In this document: in pieces, positions 34,021-45,760 of the stretch | Position numbering within the stretch: position 1 is the stretch's first letter | Layout: the number at the start of each line of letters is the position of its first letter | Assembly (NCBI RefSeq): GCF_000321225.1 | Contig: NW_004450480.1 | Coordinates: forward strand, 919,980-983,979 | DNA from: Odobenus rosmarus divergens | Lineage: Eukaryota; Chordata; Mammalia; Carnivora; Odobenidae | Length of the DNA: 64,000 bases | Reading direction: 5' to 3' | Translations under genes and position numbers: made by a program | Notes under the pieces: model-generated | Seen by the model: the letters and a program-made list of their open reading frames with translations, nothing else | Told to the model about the DNA's origin: nothing | Database searches by the model: none

Positions 34021-34839
34021 ATGTCTAGAGTCCAGGGTTGGTCATGAAGACTGTCCTAGGCATAGGGATCAAGGTGGATGACGTCCTGTTTGACACTTTG
34101 GAAACTAAACGTAGTGGAGGAATGGGAAGCAAAAGAAGCGTGTGTTTCACCTGTGACTCTTTAAGCAAATACTGGTGGGCTCTTTCCTCCCTGAAGCCAA
34201 AGACACCACACTGTAATATTTCCTGGGGACACCATCTTTTGGGGAAGAGTTTAGTCTTCCCAGGATTTGCCCCAGTGAGGACCAGGAAGCTCTTGGGACC
34301 TGTTAGGTTGGAGGGTTGAGACCATGGGGTTGGGGTACCATGGGTTTCATCATCAAGTGTAGATATCACCAGAGGTGAGATGTCTTAAAGAGGCAGAAAG
34401 AAGGACGAATATAGGCCAAGGAACCTGCTACTCTCAACTTACCAGATAAATGGTGTCTGTGGGCATCTAGCACCACAGCTAGGTCCTAAAGACCCTCCGC
34501 TGGGGATTAGCATCAACCCTCAGTCACTGGGTTTCAGGAGAGGGGCTGCAGTGGTCATGGGCAGCACAGGACACAGAGCAGTTGGGGACAATTGTTACTT
34601 ACCAATTAGTATAGAGGTACTTCACTACTTGAAAAACTAGTCATGCCCCCTATGTGTGTATCAACTGAACACGTGAAAGGAGGCTGGTATAAGATTTTTA
34701 AAAGTCTTCAGTCACATAGTCATTTCTATTCCCTGCTTTGGGAACAGGGAACATTTTATTTTTCTCTTGACTATAAGAAAAGTCATAATCTAGTGGAACA
34801 GTAGTGTTACATGCATAATACAAGTAGAACAAAGAGAAA
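34021..34839. other. Non-coding sequence
   Basis: Frames of 93 and 114 codons overlap on opposite strands at 34025-34369 and lack motifs. Confidence 0.35.
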
Positions 34840-35115
34840 TTAGCAAGGGCTTAAGATGCTGGCAAACTGGAGAAAGGTACCTACCCTATCTAATGGGAGC
34901 AACCACCACTCAGCTGGAACCAGGTGGGAATGCAGGCCCAGTATTGCCCAAATGTTGGAGTTTTCAAGAGAAACCAGAAACTACAAAATTTAAGAGATAT
35001 CTCCTGATGTTTAAATGTTGGCAGCCAATTAGAATTTTTTTTAAATACTGTGTGAACCAAACTAAAAATGTCCGTAGGCTGGATTTGGCCTGTGAGCCAC
35101 CTGTTTGCAGGGCTC
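34840..35115 (+). mobile_element. Unnamed interspersed repeat, copy C
   Basis: GGGAATGCAGGCCCAGTATT near 34926, GATGTTTAAATGTTGGCAGC near 35004 and GGATTTGGCCTGTGAGCCAC near 35081 are collinear with copies A and B. The end resembles Charlie-type termini. Confidence 0.5.
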
Positions 35116-35999
35116 TGGCTTTCCAAAGAGCCCAGGTCCATGTTGGTCTCATTGGCATTCCACTTCTTTCTCATCACTCTGTCCTTCAATTCCTAGAATT
35201 CTGGGGGGCTGATGGAGCAGAGTGGCCAGTTCCCCATTGCTAAGGCAATCCAATGTTTCTTACAATGATGGCCACAGCTGACACAGGTGCCAGGGGACAT
35301 TTTAGAACTGTCATTCAAGTGGTGGAGATGATTAAGTCTGCTCATGATGACATTTTTGAGAAGGAAATGGCCAGGGCTGGTGGAGATTTCACAGCTGAAC
35401 TATGACAAGAACGATTGATCGTGGTTAATTCACAAAACTGGAAAATCTGTCACTCTAAGTTCTTGGGAATGGTAACAAAATACTCAAGTGACCTGTAAAT
35501 GGCAAGGTAGCTTCCTATCTACCTTGATTTATCAAGCTTGTCTATGAGATGCTTCACTCTTTTATGAGCCAACTCTGCTCCATGTGTGGAGATTCCGACT
35601 TGCTTTAAAGTTGGCATTCAAAGAAACATGAGTTATAAAACAGTTATAAAACAGGGGATCATATCACACATGTGCCCACCTTTCTCAAATTTAACTATGC
35701 AAGTTTGGCCAAAGAAAAAACATCCTTTAATTTACGCCTTCACCCTTCCACCCTACAAAATAGACTCTGGCCTCTGATGCTTCAGGAAGAGAGAAGCCAC
35801 AGCCAGAATGCAAAAGAAACAAAAGGAAGTTAATTCTTGGTGTTGGATCTTCCTGGAGTCTCAGCTCTGTTGATTTAAGGACAATTAATGGATCTTCAAG
35901 GGATATTTTGAATATATATGATTTTCTTTGGTTTATTCCCTGTCAAAACTGAACCCTTCGTGAGGTGAAACTTCTTATAAATGATCCTGATAATGACAA
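35116..35999. other. Non-coding sequence
   Basis: No recognised gene or repeat. Confidence 0.35.
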
Positions 36000-36265
36000 T
36001 TATAGTGATAATACTTGTCATTTGCTGGGTACCTTCTATTATATGCTAAACACTGAGCTAAACACATTACAATGTAGGACTCATATGCACTGGCTTATTG
36101 AATGTTCCCAGCAACTCTAAAGTGCCAGGTCCTAGAATTATTCCCATTTTACAGATGAGAAAACAGAGGCTCGTAAACATATATAGTAATTGGCCCCCAT
36201 CACATGGCTGTTAAGTGACAGAGCCAAAATTGAAACTCATCCCTCTCACTTAACAGCATACATTC
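36000..36265 (-). mobile_element. MIR SINE, antisense, near full length
   Basis: TAATACTTGTCATTTGCTGG near 36010, TTCCCATTTTACAGATGAGA near 36141 and AAGTGACAGAGCCAAAATTG near 36213. Confidence 0.85.
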
Positions 36266-36430
36266 TTCAGAGGGAATGTTTATAGATATCCCCTTACCAA
36301 TGTGGCAAAGATTCATTATTTCTTCAATAATAGTAACAATCATGATAATAAGCTCTGGCTAAGAGCTGCATTCCTGGCAGTGAACTAGGCAGTAAAGCAC
36401 AGTCTGGCCACGCTGGAGTCTTCAGGCTGG

Positions 36431-36455
36431 CAAATAAATAAATAAATAAATAAAA
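36431..36455. repeat. (AAAT)n microsatellite
   Basis: Six tetranucleotide units. Confidence 0.95.
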
Positions 36456-37624
36456 TGTGAATAAAGGGTTAAAGCACAAGATGAGGGCTCTAATAGAAGT
36501 CTCCCCAGAATAATAACTTCTTGAGCTTCTTTTCTTTGTGCACTGTCATCAATGCCAGCCCTCAGCTGTTAGACAGAAACTCCTGGGTAACTCGTCAAAT
36601 CTCTGGGTAAAGAATCTTCATTGGCAAGTTATACCTCTGAGCGAGCCAGGTAGCATCTACTCACCCTCCTTAATTAGTTTTCTTGAGCTTGTTAATAACT
36701 GTGGAGTCTGAAACTTTTAATATCTAATTGTTCTGACATCATCTGCATAGATTTCCTCCTGGGGCATGATTTCCTAATGTCCTCACAGTTACATTTATAC
36801 TTTCGTTAACTGAGAAGGCTGCCAAGAATTGGGCTTTGGTGAGGCCGCTAAGAGGTTACAATACAGTGGGACTTCTTTCTTTCTGGAGTCTGGCTGCTAA
36901 CCCAACGCCATGGAGCAGGCCTGGAAAGAATGTACCATCAAAGCTGCTGCAAAAGCACGAAGCCAAGCCCAGCAACCCTGCCCTGCATAGCAGGCCTTTG
37001 GGGGCTTAGATTTCATCGGGCTAAAAAGGTAAAGATTGGCCTTCGGTTGCAAAACAAATGAGAGTTTGTTACTGACCAGAGGTAAGTTTAAGCAAAGATG
37101 ACTTTTCTATTTGATACATTTGCTCAGAGTATTTTTTTCCCTTGAATTTTGCAAATACGCAGAATATTGCAAATATTGCGAAGAACAGCAATGTTGCTAA
37201 TATTCCTTAGAGAATATGGTTTCCTGGGAAGTGATATCTCCAGAGGGATTGCTAGAGAGTTTCTGATGTCTTGTAAAATTGCCTTCATAAAGATCTGGGA
37301 AGCAAGGCAATAAAACACAGAAGGTAGATATGTCTCTGGACATCTCATGATACTCAATGCCCCAAAGAAATATCCTGTTAAATCTCCATGTTATCTTATT
37401 AACATGTACTATGATAGCCATAATTTATCGTGCATTTATGCTGTTCCAGACATTGAATAATAAGATTTCTATCCGTTATCTCTAATTCCAAAGTGAGGCA
37501 AAAATGTCAGAATTCAATCTGTGTTGTGGGTCTTTTTAAAAATATGCATTCTCAACAGGACTATCATTCCCAAAGAGATGAATATATGGATTAGGGGTGA
37601 GGGAACTTAACTCTTTTGTTGTTG
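36456..37624. other. Repeat-poor non-coding sequence
   Basis: The part at 36590-36800 is repeat-free with TAAT motifs. AATATTGC is directly repeated near 37162-37178 (AATATTGCAAATATTGCG) and resembles C/EBP-octamer half-sites. No exon is seen. Confidence 0.3.
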
Positions 37625-38130
37625 GTGTTCTGTTTTGTCTTTCTAGCTTTACTGAAACATAATTGACACATAACATTGTATTAGTTTTAGGTGTAAAACA
37701 CAGTGATTTGATATCCGTATATATTGCAAAATGATTGCCACAATAAAGTTAGTTAAGACATCCACCACCTCACATAGTTACCATTTTTCTGTAAGTGTTG
37801 AGAATTTTTAAGATATACTCTCTTAGCAACACTCAAGTAAACAATATGGGATTGTTAACTATCCTCACTGTGCTGTGCATTAGATGCTTAGGACTTATTC
37901 TTCTTCTAACTGAACATTTGTACCCTTTTCCTCAACCCCACCAACCCCTGGTAACCACTAATCTACTTTGTTCCTATGAGTTTGGTCTTTTTTAGGTGCC
38001 ATGTATAAGTAAGGTCATATAGTATTTGTCTTTCTCTGTCTGACTTCACTTAGCATAATGCTCTTTGGTGTCACATATGGCAAGATTACCTTCTTTTGAA
38101 GGCTGAATAATACTCAATTTTTTATATACA

Positions 38131-38149
38131 CACAAACACACACACACAT
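38131..38149. repeat. Short (CA)n tract inside L1
   Basis: A CACAAACACACACACACA-type tract lies in the diverged L1. Confidence 0.9.
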
Positions 38150-39262
38150 ATGTTGTTTTTACATCTTGGCTCTTGTAAATAACGCTACAATAAACATGGG
38201 GGTACAGATATCTCTTCAAGATGGTGATTTTATTTCCTTTGGGCATAGAATCAGAATACAGGTTGCTGGATCATATGGTAGTTCTGTTTTTAATTTTTTG
38301 AAGAACCTCCATACTGTTTTCCAGAGTCGCTGTACCAATTTATATTCTCACCAGCAAGTGAACAAGGGTTCCCTTTTATCCACATCCTGGCCAACACTTG
38401 TTACTACTTGTCTTTTTGGTAACAGCCTTTCTAACAGGTATGAGATGGTATCTCATTTTGGTTTTGATTTGCATTCCCCTGATGAGGAGTGATGTGGAGC
38501 ATCTTTTCATGTAGCTGTTGGCTATCTGTATGTCCTAATTGGAAAAAATGTCTTTTCAAGTTCTTTGCCCATTTTTAAATTGGATTATTCAGTTTTTTGC
38601 TCTTGAGCTGTAGGAGTTCTTTATGTCTTTTGGATACTAGGCCCTAATCAGATACACAATTTACCATTATTCCTCCCATTCCATAAGTTGCCTTTTCATT
38701 TTAGACTCTTGTTGTGCAGAAAAAAAAAAAAAAAGCTTTTTAGTGTGATGTTGTCCTATTTGTTTATTTTTGTTTTTGTTGCTTGCACTTTTGGTGTCAT
38801 ATCCAAAAAATCATTGCTAAACCCAATGTCAAAGAGCTTTTTCACTATGTTTTCTTCTAGGAATTTTACAGTTTTAGGTCTTCAATCTTTAATCCATTTT
38901 GAGTTAATTTTTGTGATAGGGGACCAGTTTCATTCCTATGCAAATGGATATCCAGTTTTCCCAACATCATTTATTGAAAAGACTATCTTTTCTCCATTGA
39001 ATTCTCTTGCCTTTCTTGCTGAATATGAGTTGACTGTATATGGGTGGGTTTATTTCTGAGATCTTGGTTCCATTCCATTGGTTTTCATGTCCATTTTTAT
39101 GCTAGTATCTTGCTGTTTTGATTAGGACAAGTTTGTAGTACAGTTTGAAATCCGGATGTGGGTTACCTTCAGCTTTATTTTTTTCTCAAGATAGTTTTGG
39201 CTATTTGGGGTCTTTTATGGTTCTGTATGAATTTTAGGATTGTTTTTTCTATTTCTGTTTAA

Positions 39263-39609
39263 ATTGGTTAAGCATCTGCCTTCAGCTCAGGTCATGATCC
39301 TGGAGTCCAGTGATCAAGCCCCGCATCAGGCGCCCTGCTCAGCAGGGAGTCTGCTTCTCCCTCTGCCCCTCTCTCTGCTTATACTCTCGCTCTCTCTAAA
39401 ATAAATAAATAAAGGGGGCACCTGGGTGGCTCAGTTGGTTAAGCGACTGCCTTCGGCTCGGGTCGTGATCCTGGAGTCCTGGGATCGAGTCCCACATCAG
39501 GCTCCCTGCTCAGCTCTGTGACCCTCTTCCCTCTCGTGCTCTCTCTCTCAAATAAATAAATAAAATCTTTAAAAAAAAAAAAAATAAATAAATAAATAAA
39601 AACCTTTAA
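39263..39609 (+). mobile_element. Carnivore SINE, outer copy, split by another SINE
   Basis: ATTGGTTAAGCATCTGCCTT begins a head-truncated SINE. Its AATAAATAAATAAA tail is interrupted at about 39414 by a second SINE and resumes at about 39585. It sits inside the antisense L1. Confidence 0.85.
39414..39584 (+). mobile_element. Carnivore SINE, inner copy
   Basis: GGGGGCACCTGGGTGGCTCA starts a full head, followed by TCGGGTCGTGATCCTGGAGT, a shortened CT body and AAATAAATAAATAAAATC. It is inserted into the A-rich tail of the preceding SINE and is thus the youngest layer of the nest. Confidence 0.92.
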
Positions 39610-39725
39610 AAAACAAAAAAAATGCCATTGGTGTTCTGATAGGAATTGCATTAAATGTATAGATGGCTTTGGGTAATACGGACATTTTCACAATATTAAT
39701 TATTCCAATCCATTAAGATACCTCC

Positions 39726-40277
39726 TCTTTTAGTATATGAAGCACAGGCAGGCACACGTACGGGATATAAATAGATATGAAGTGTATCTGTTGTATTAAA
39801 ATTTTTATGGAGAGTGGTGATTAGGAACAATAAAATGTCTAGAATGGTTCCTTGGTGGGAGTGATAATGAAGAAAAAATTGAGAAACACCACTCTAAGAC
39901 ATAGCTAACTTCTAGTTTGGTTTTTATGTTTTTTGAGGGGGGAGAGGAGGGGGTAATTTTTGTTGTTTTTACATTCTAATGTGACACAGTTTGAGCTATT
40001 TTATCATGATGTGGTAAATCATGACTCCAAATTTCCCATTTGTATATCTTATTTCATATATTCTTATGTTAAAGATTCTTTCATATTTTGAAACTTTGGA
40101 AGAGTATTTCTTTCCTTGGATTCATGGTCCTTTTCCATGGATCAGGGGTACATGGTAACACCAGGGAGAAAGATGTTAGTATTCTCCTGCTACAGATAAA
40201 GCAACCGTTTTGAACACTTAAGTTGTTCATTTCCCCGTGGTCCTCATAGCTGGTGTGTGGTAGATGGTATTAAAACC
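39726..40277. other. Non-coding sequence
   Basis: Nothing recognised. Confidence 0.35.
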
Positions 40278-40489
40278 CAGTTCTGGGGCACATGGGTGTC
40301 TCAGTCGGTTGAGCGTCTGCCTTTGGCTCAGGTGATGATCTCATGGTCCTGGGATCGAGCCCTGCATCAGCCTCCCTGCTCAGAGGGAGTCTGCTTCTCC
40401 TTCTCCCCACTGGCCCCCCACCCCACTGGTGCACTCGTACTCCCTCTCTCAAATAAATAAATAAAATCTTTAAAAAAAATCAGTTCTGG
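40278..40489 (+). mobile_element. Carnivore tRNA-derived SINE with target-site duplication
   Basis: GGCACATGGGTGTCTCAGTC head, GGGATCGAGCCCTGCATCAG core and AAATAAATAAATAAAATC tail. CAGTTCTGG is repeated at 40278-40286 and 40481-40489. Confidence 0.95.
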
Positions 40490-41959
40490 AAGGGTACAAC
40501 GACTATACATACCAATCCATACCCCAGAATTCTCAAAATGGTAGCCCATGGGCCTCCATCTCACAGACATGTTTCGTGGCTAATTTGGTATTCTTAAAAT
40601 ATTTGATTTTGTTTGCAGCATTTAAACTGGGAGACCTTTATTTGAAAAAATCTGCCTTTCTAACTTCTCTTTAAAAGATTAGCGGCTGTGGGCTTATATC
40701 CAACATGTCGACACTACTGATACTAAGTGGTGGATACTTTCTAAAATATGGTATTCATATCCATTTTGCCTAAGTTTCCTGCTCTCCCTTTTATCTTATA
40801 CACAAACCCCTTCATTCAAAGGCCCTGTAGACATTTGACCCCATGACCCCCGATGAGTGGTGTGTCTGATCCCTTTGAGTCCCCATGTTTCCTAACAGCC
40901 TTGGGTATTTCTTCAGAACCTTCCCTTTTCACTCATTCATACGATCATTTTAAAGAGTGACTTGTGAATCCAGTTTAATTTACTACTTTATTTTTTCCTT
41001 ATTCTCTCAATTTCTCTAGCAGACTAACTTACTCACTTTCAATAAAAATGAAACCAATTTTCTTTTTCTTCTTCCAATAGCTATGTTATATTTCAACTGA
41101 AAATCCTTTTAATTCATTGCTTATTTCCTTAGGGTCTCCATTTCCGAAATTCATATGCTGCTAGGCCTTAAAATATTTAATCTCTCCCAACCTGTAGTTT
41201 TGAGCTACACTGCCAGGGCATATCAATTATACTTCGCAGTTCGGAGTTTTGATTAATGATTATGTGAGGACTTTTTTCCTCCCTCTGACCTTGCATGGGT
41301 TAAACTGAGCTGAGAGGGGTCTATATAAAGCTCTTTCCTTAGAAGTATCTTTATTTTGACTTGCAGTACTTGGTGGATTAAGTGCTTGAAAAAGAAGTGG
41401 TCTGCATGCCAGTTGTAAATGAAACTCAAAATCTCAAGAGCTTTATCAGGGAGAAGAAGGAAATGCTCACCGAGTATAATTGGTGGGGGCGTTCTAGTCT
41501 GTCAACAGCTCCATGAAGGCATGAGTATCTAAGAAAACAAATGGAAAGCAAACCCAGCAGCAGATAAGAGGAGGTATTTTCATCCTGGAAGCAAATGCCT
41601 GTGTCCCCGAACAGCAGTCTTATACAGTTCCATGTGTTGTAGTAATGCACTTTTCACCAACAACATCTGGTTTGCCAACAATGATCTAACCAACCGAGGA
41701 AAGCACAAACACTACCAGCACACAAGCGTCTGTATTTTGATATGGCCACCATGACTCTTTCTTTTGTGTCTCTGCTCTAAGCATTCTATTTGTGTGTCAA
41801 TCTACTTTTAAACTCTAAATCAGAGGACATAATTTAACGTTTTTGCCTCAATCGATTATAAACGTATTGCATTCACTGTAGGATTCTCTCACTTGCCCAT
41901 TTGTTTGTCCATTCACATGTTCATTCTACAAACATTTAGTGAGATTTTTATCTTTCATT
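40490..41959. other. Non-coding sequence
   Basis: AT-rich; no exon or clear repeat. Confidence 0.35.
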
Positions 41960-42080
41960 GTGGGGCTTTTAAAAATAGGGATGCTGATTCAGTCGGTGTA
42001 TAGTGGGACCCAGGCATTGGTATTTCTAAAAAGACCTCCAGGTATTTGGAATGGTTTGGAACCAGTGTGTAAAGGGAATC
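41960..42080 (+). mobile_element. MER5-type hAT fragment
   Basis: ATGCTGATTCAGTCGGTGTA near 41981 and GGGACCCAGGCATTGGTATT near 42005 fit the family; ends lost. Confidence 0.5.
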
Positions 42081-42194
42081 TTTTGACACAGAGCTTTTTC
42101 CAACAGAAGTGATTGTTTGAAGCATTGCCATGAAAAATTTTTTAGCTTAAGGGTGGAAACACCTGGGGATAAATAATAATAATGTGCCTTAATA

Positions 42195-42445
42195 ACTAAT
42201 AAGGATGATGATTAGTATTTACTGAGTGCCATAGGTACTAGGCTAGGTAATTCATATCTGGGGACACTTTATTTAATTTCTACATTTGCCCAGTAAGCTA
42301 GATATTATTATCCTTGTTCTGTGATGAAGAAAAGATATTCAGAGAGCATGCCCCAGGTCCCACGGCTGGAGGTGAATTAACTGTTGGGATTTGGAGTCCA
42401 TATAACTGACTCCAAAGTTATGGTCTTTCTACTCTATGCATTCAT
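42195..42445 (-). mobile_element. MIR SINE, antisense
   Basis: TTACTGAGTGCCATAGGTAC, GCCCAGTAAGCTAGATATTA and GGGATTTGGAGTCCATATAA are in antisense order. Confidence 0.7.
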
Positions 42446-43279
42446 TCAGGACTTGTGTTTTGAACACACTGATTCAAATAACTGATTTTTTTTCCCACAG
42501 AGCATTTTCAGGCACATGATCTCATTCAATAGTGTTGATTGCATGGAGAGCTTAAGCATGGCAGAATAGAGGCTCTAGGGCTCCAAGAAGGGGAGTGAAC
42601 CACTGAAAACCACTCAGCCAGTTCTGCCTGGAACTTGAGTTACATATCCTGGGCTTTTCTTACTGTGTCACTGTGCTTCTTCATTTCTTTTTCATTTTCT
42701 GATTCTGTGGGTTTAGGGAGTAATAACTGCTTTGCCCTCTGGGCAACAGAGCTGGGAACATCACCATTTTGTCACAGCTGATTGGATCAGAGGTTGACAC
42801 ATGCTAGATGAGGTTAATCAAATTCATTCTCCCCCTGCACCCCCCTCCCCATATTCAGAACTGGTACTTGAAAATATTGGGAAGATTGGGTCAGTTACCT
42901 GCAGGTGTTGAGCTTTCTTTATGTGCATCAGTAACGAATGAAGTCACATTGGGATGGTTTCTTAGGCACCAGGTAAACTGAGAACAGAACAGATGTTTAT
43001 GGAGCAATAGACATATCCTCTGAATCCCAAAACAGAGAGAAGAGTGAATAGCTCTCTTGACTTCTGAGATCTTTCTAGAGGTCATTTATTCTCCATCGTG
43101 ATGACTGACCTTAATTCCTGCCGTTGGGTTTTGTGAATGACCCTTAGCCTGATGCAATGAACCCCTCTTCATTTGAGCAAATTTAGTGTTTCCCCTGCTT
43201 TAAACCAAAAAACCCTTGACTAAGTTAATGGCCATATTTTGGAGCACACAAAAGTTATAATTTTGGGATACCTTAGAGC
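42446..43279. other. Non-coding sequence
   Basis: Nothing recognised. Confidence 0.35.
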
Positions 43280-43790
43280 CAGTTGCATTCCATACCTAAA
43301 TATCCTAGCTTGGCTTATCGATCTGGACTATTTTGACTGCACATGGTAGAAACTGAAATCAAACCAGCTCAAGGATTAAAGGGAAATTCTTTTGGTGGTT
43401 GTAATTGAAATGTCCAGGCCTTGCTTCTGGCATGGCTGGATCTGGTGACCTAAACGATGTCATCGGGAAAGTGCCTCTCTCCCTCTCTTAACTCTACTTC
43501 CCTCTCTGGAAGCTTTATTCTTGGTCATCAGTGGCTCTCTGAGTGCACACTATTGGTTTAGCAATCACAAGGCAAAGGGAACGGCTCTTTCCAGCCTGTG
43601 CCAGGGAAACACCCACGCCTGATTCTCATTGGTTTATGCTGGGCGGGAACCCATCTCTGAAGCTATCACTGGGGAATGGGAGATGAGGGCCCTCACTGGC
43701 CAGAAGTTGGGCATGACTCCACCTAGAGCTGCCAATGGCATCTGTTTGTCTTGAACCACCGGGAGTGAAAGGAGGGTGGCTCCCCAGTAG
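43280..43790. mobile_element. Old interspersed repeat, family not named
   Basis: The sequence has familiar old-repeat phrasing: TGGCATGGCTGGATCTGGTG near 43428, CCTGATTCTCATTGGTTTAT near 43618 and AGAAGTTGGGCATGACTCCA near 43701. I cannot assign the family. No coding potential. Confidence 0.35.
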
Positions 43791-44369
43791 GGAGGTTTGG
43801 GATTTATATCTGCAGGGGATTCTGGGCCAGCAAAAGAAAGACTGCTCCTAAACTCACCTACTTGTTAATATTCCAACATATTTCTTTACCAGTACTTTGC
43901 TTTCTTAATTTTTTTCAAACTTATTCATCATTGCATTCTTAATTTTGGTTGTTTCCTTGTTCTCCAGGGATTCACAGCTGGTAGCTGGCAAGATCATTGT
44001 TAGCCTTCTTGTTTAATTAACCACCTGCTTCTTTAATTTTAAAGTTGTGTGTGTGTGCATGTGTGTTAATTATTCTTTTGGCAAGTCATAATATCTTTGT
44101 ATGAGGCATCTATAAGATCTACTGGGCCAATAATTTCAACACTAATTCAAACATAATGATTCAAGTGCTTGATCCACTCACTTAATTCAGGTTGTTTAAA
44201 TACCCTTTATGGTGCTCTTTGAACATTTCTTACAAATGACAATGAACAAATCCCATGATGCTATAAACCTCAAGATCAACAAGTAACTTCAGGAATCTAG
44301 ACAGAAATTACATGGGAAAATTTCATCCAACCTTTCTTCTAAAAAAATCCAGTCTCCTCTATGGAAAAT
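43791..44369. other. Non-coding sequence
   Basis: A (TG)n patch at about 44046-44067; otherwise nothing recognised. Confidence 0.35.
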
Positions 44370-45760
44370 TCTGTAACTTTACCAAATCATCCCACTTGCC
44401 AAATCCAAAGGACATCTGTTCAGTCCTTAGCACTATGGAAGTCTGCTGCTTTGGAAATATTTATTGATCCACCTTTCCTTCTTGAAATTCTTTACTTCTC
44501 TGGCTTCCATGAAAACACATGCCTTGTTCTCCTTTCGCCTCTGTGCCTACTCATTCTTTGCTCTTTTCTGATTTCATCATCCAACTCCAGCACTTTAAAT
44601 ATGGTGGTCCCCAAGATTCTGCCTATGGCTCTCTGACCGCCTCACTTAACTGATATACTTAATCCAGATGATCTCATCCACTTACATATTTCCAGTCTCC
44701 ACCTATTTGCTGATGCCTCTTAAGACTAGAGCTACTCAGCCCTGACCTCGCTTCAGAGCATTTCAGATTTATATATGCAACAGCTGGCAGACTTCTCTAT
44801 GCACATGTCCCTAGGCACTTTTAGGGTAACACATCCAAAACTGAACTCTGGATCCTTCTCAGAAATCTACTTCTACTTTCTCTTTAGCATTGCCATAATG
44901 AACACATGTCTCATCTTTCACCCCAGCAGCCTTCCAGCTATCCCCCAGATGCCTGTCCTGTTTTTCAAGCTCACTCCCCAGCCCATGTCCCAAGCCCATG
45001 ATTTCCTATCACTTTCAGGGTATATTCCAGGAGATTTTTTCTTAAAGACCATCTAGTGAATCTTTTAGGCTTTGCAGACCTATACAAAATTGAGGACGTT
45101 ATGTAGGCACTTATATAAATACTTAAAAGATAGTTACTTAAGACAGTGAAAACCATTTGCAACTCATGGGTTATTCAAAAACCAATGACAGTCCAAATTT
45201 GGCTAGTAGGCCCTAGTTTACCTTCCCTTGGTCTTGTCTATTCTCCTCACGGGGTGCATAAGCTCCTGCTTGATCTGGCCCCTCTGTTCCTCTCTGTTCT
45301 CACTTCTCACTGCTGTCTGCCTCCACTTAGCACTTCAGCAAAGCTGCATGGCTTTTAGGGTCTCTCTCCATGATGTTTCCTGCCTCTGGACTTTGCTTAT
45401 GCTGTTTTCTTTGCCTGGCATGCTCCTTTTCTCTCCTCAGGTCTCCACCAGGCCAATTGCTGTGCATTTGGTACAACTCAGCTCAAGGACCTTTTCCTCT
45501 AGGGAGAATTCTCATAGTCTTCCCCATCTCTTGGTTAACTCAGAGGTGCCCTTCTGAGTTCTTATAATTCCCTGCGCCCATTCCCATCATCACTCTTATC
45601 ACATGGCAGCCCAACTATTTGTTTTTATGTTTGTATCAAGTACTAGACTGTGAGTTCCTTGATGAGTGGAACGGGATCTTATTCATCCTATATCCTCAGT
45701 GCTTAGCACAAGGCTTGGCACAAAGCACACAACCAATAAATGCCTAGTGACACTTAATTC
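44370..45760 (+). mobile_element. L2 LINE, reverse-transcriptase end plus 3' UTR, split
   Basis: The 44560-45020 part follows L2 ORF2: GTGGTCCCCAAGATTCTGCC, a degraded active-site YADD region near 44706, then ACATCCAAAACTGAACTCTG near 44830. The 45195-45760 part is the 3' UTR, with GTGAGTTCCTTGATGAGTGG near 45650 and CAATAAATGCCTAG near 45734. About 145 bp of a hAT-type element separates the halves. Stops and indels show it is dead. Confidence 0.75.
45050..45195 (+). mobile_element. hAT-Charlie-type element inside L2
   Basis: TCTTTTAGGCTTTGCAGACC near 45061 and CAAATTTGGCTAGTAGGCCC near 45194 match, in opposite orientation, the family at 8529-8969. Confidence 0.55.

Larger units (their letters stand above)
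37625..39725 (-). mobile_element. L1 LINE 3' half, antisense, split by two SINEs
   Basis: Read in reverse, it gives L1 ORF2 C-terminal sequence and then the 3' UTR. Landmarks on the plus strand include ATTGACACATAACATTGTAT near 37662, CTGGATCATATGGTAGTTCT near 38267, CATCATTTATTGAAAAGACT near 38965 and GGTTCTGTATGAATTTTAGG near 39219. The copy resumes after 39610 with TGATAGGAATTGCATTAAAT. It is 5' truncated, with many stops, so no functional reverse transcriptase. The style suits an L1MA-type ancestor. Confidence 0.9.

Noticed and set aside
38688..39059. 123-codon plus-strand frame
   Set aside because: It is the antisense of the L1 ORF2 3' region.
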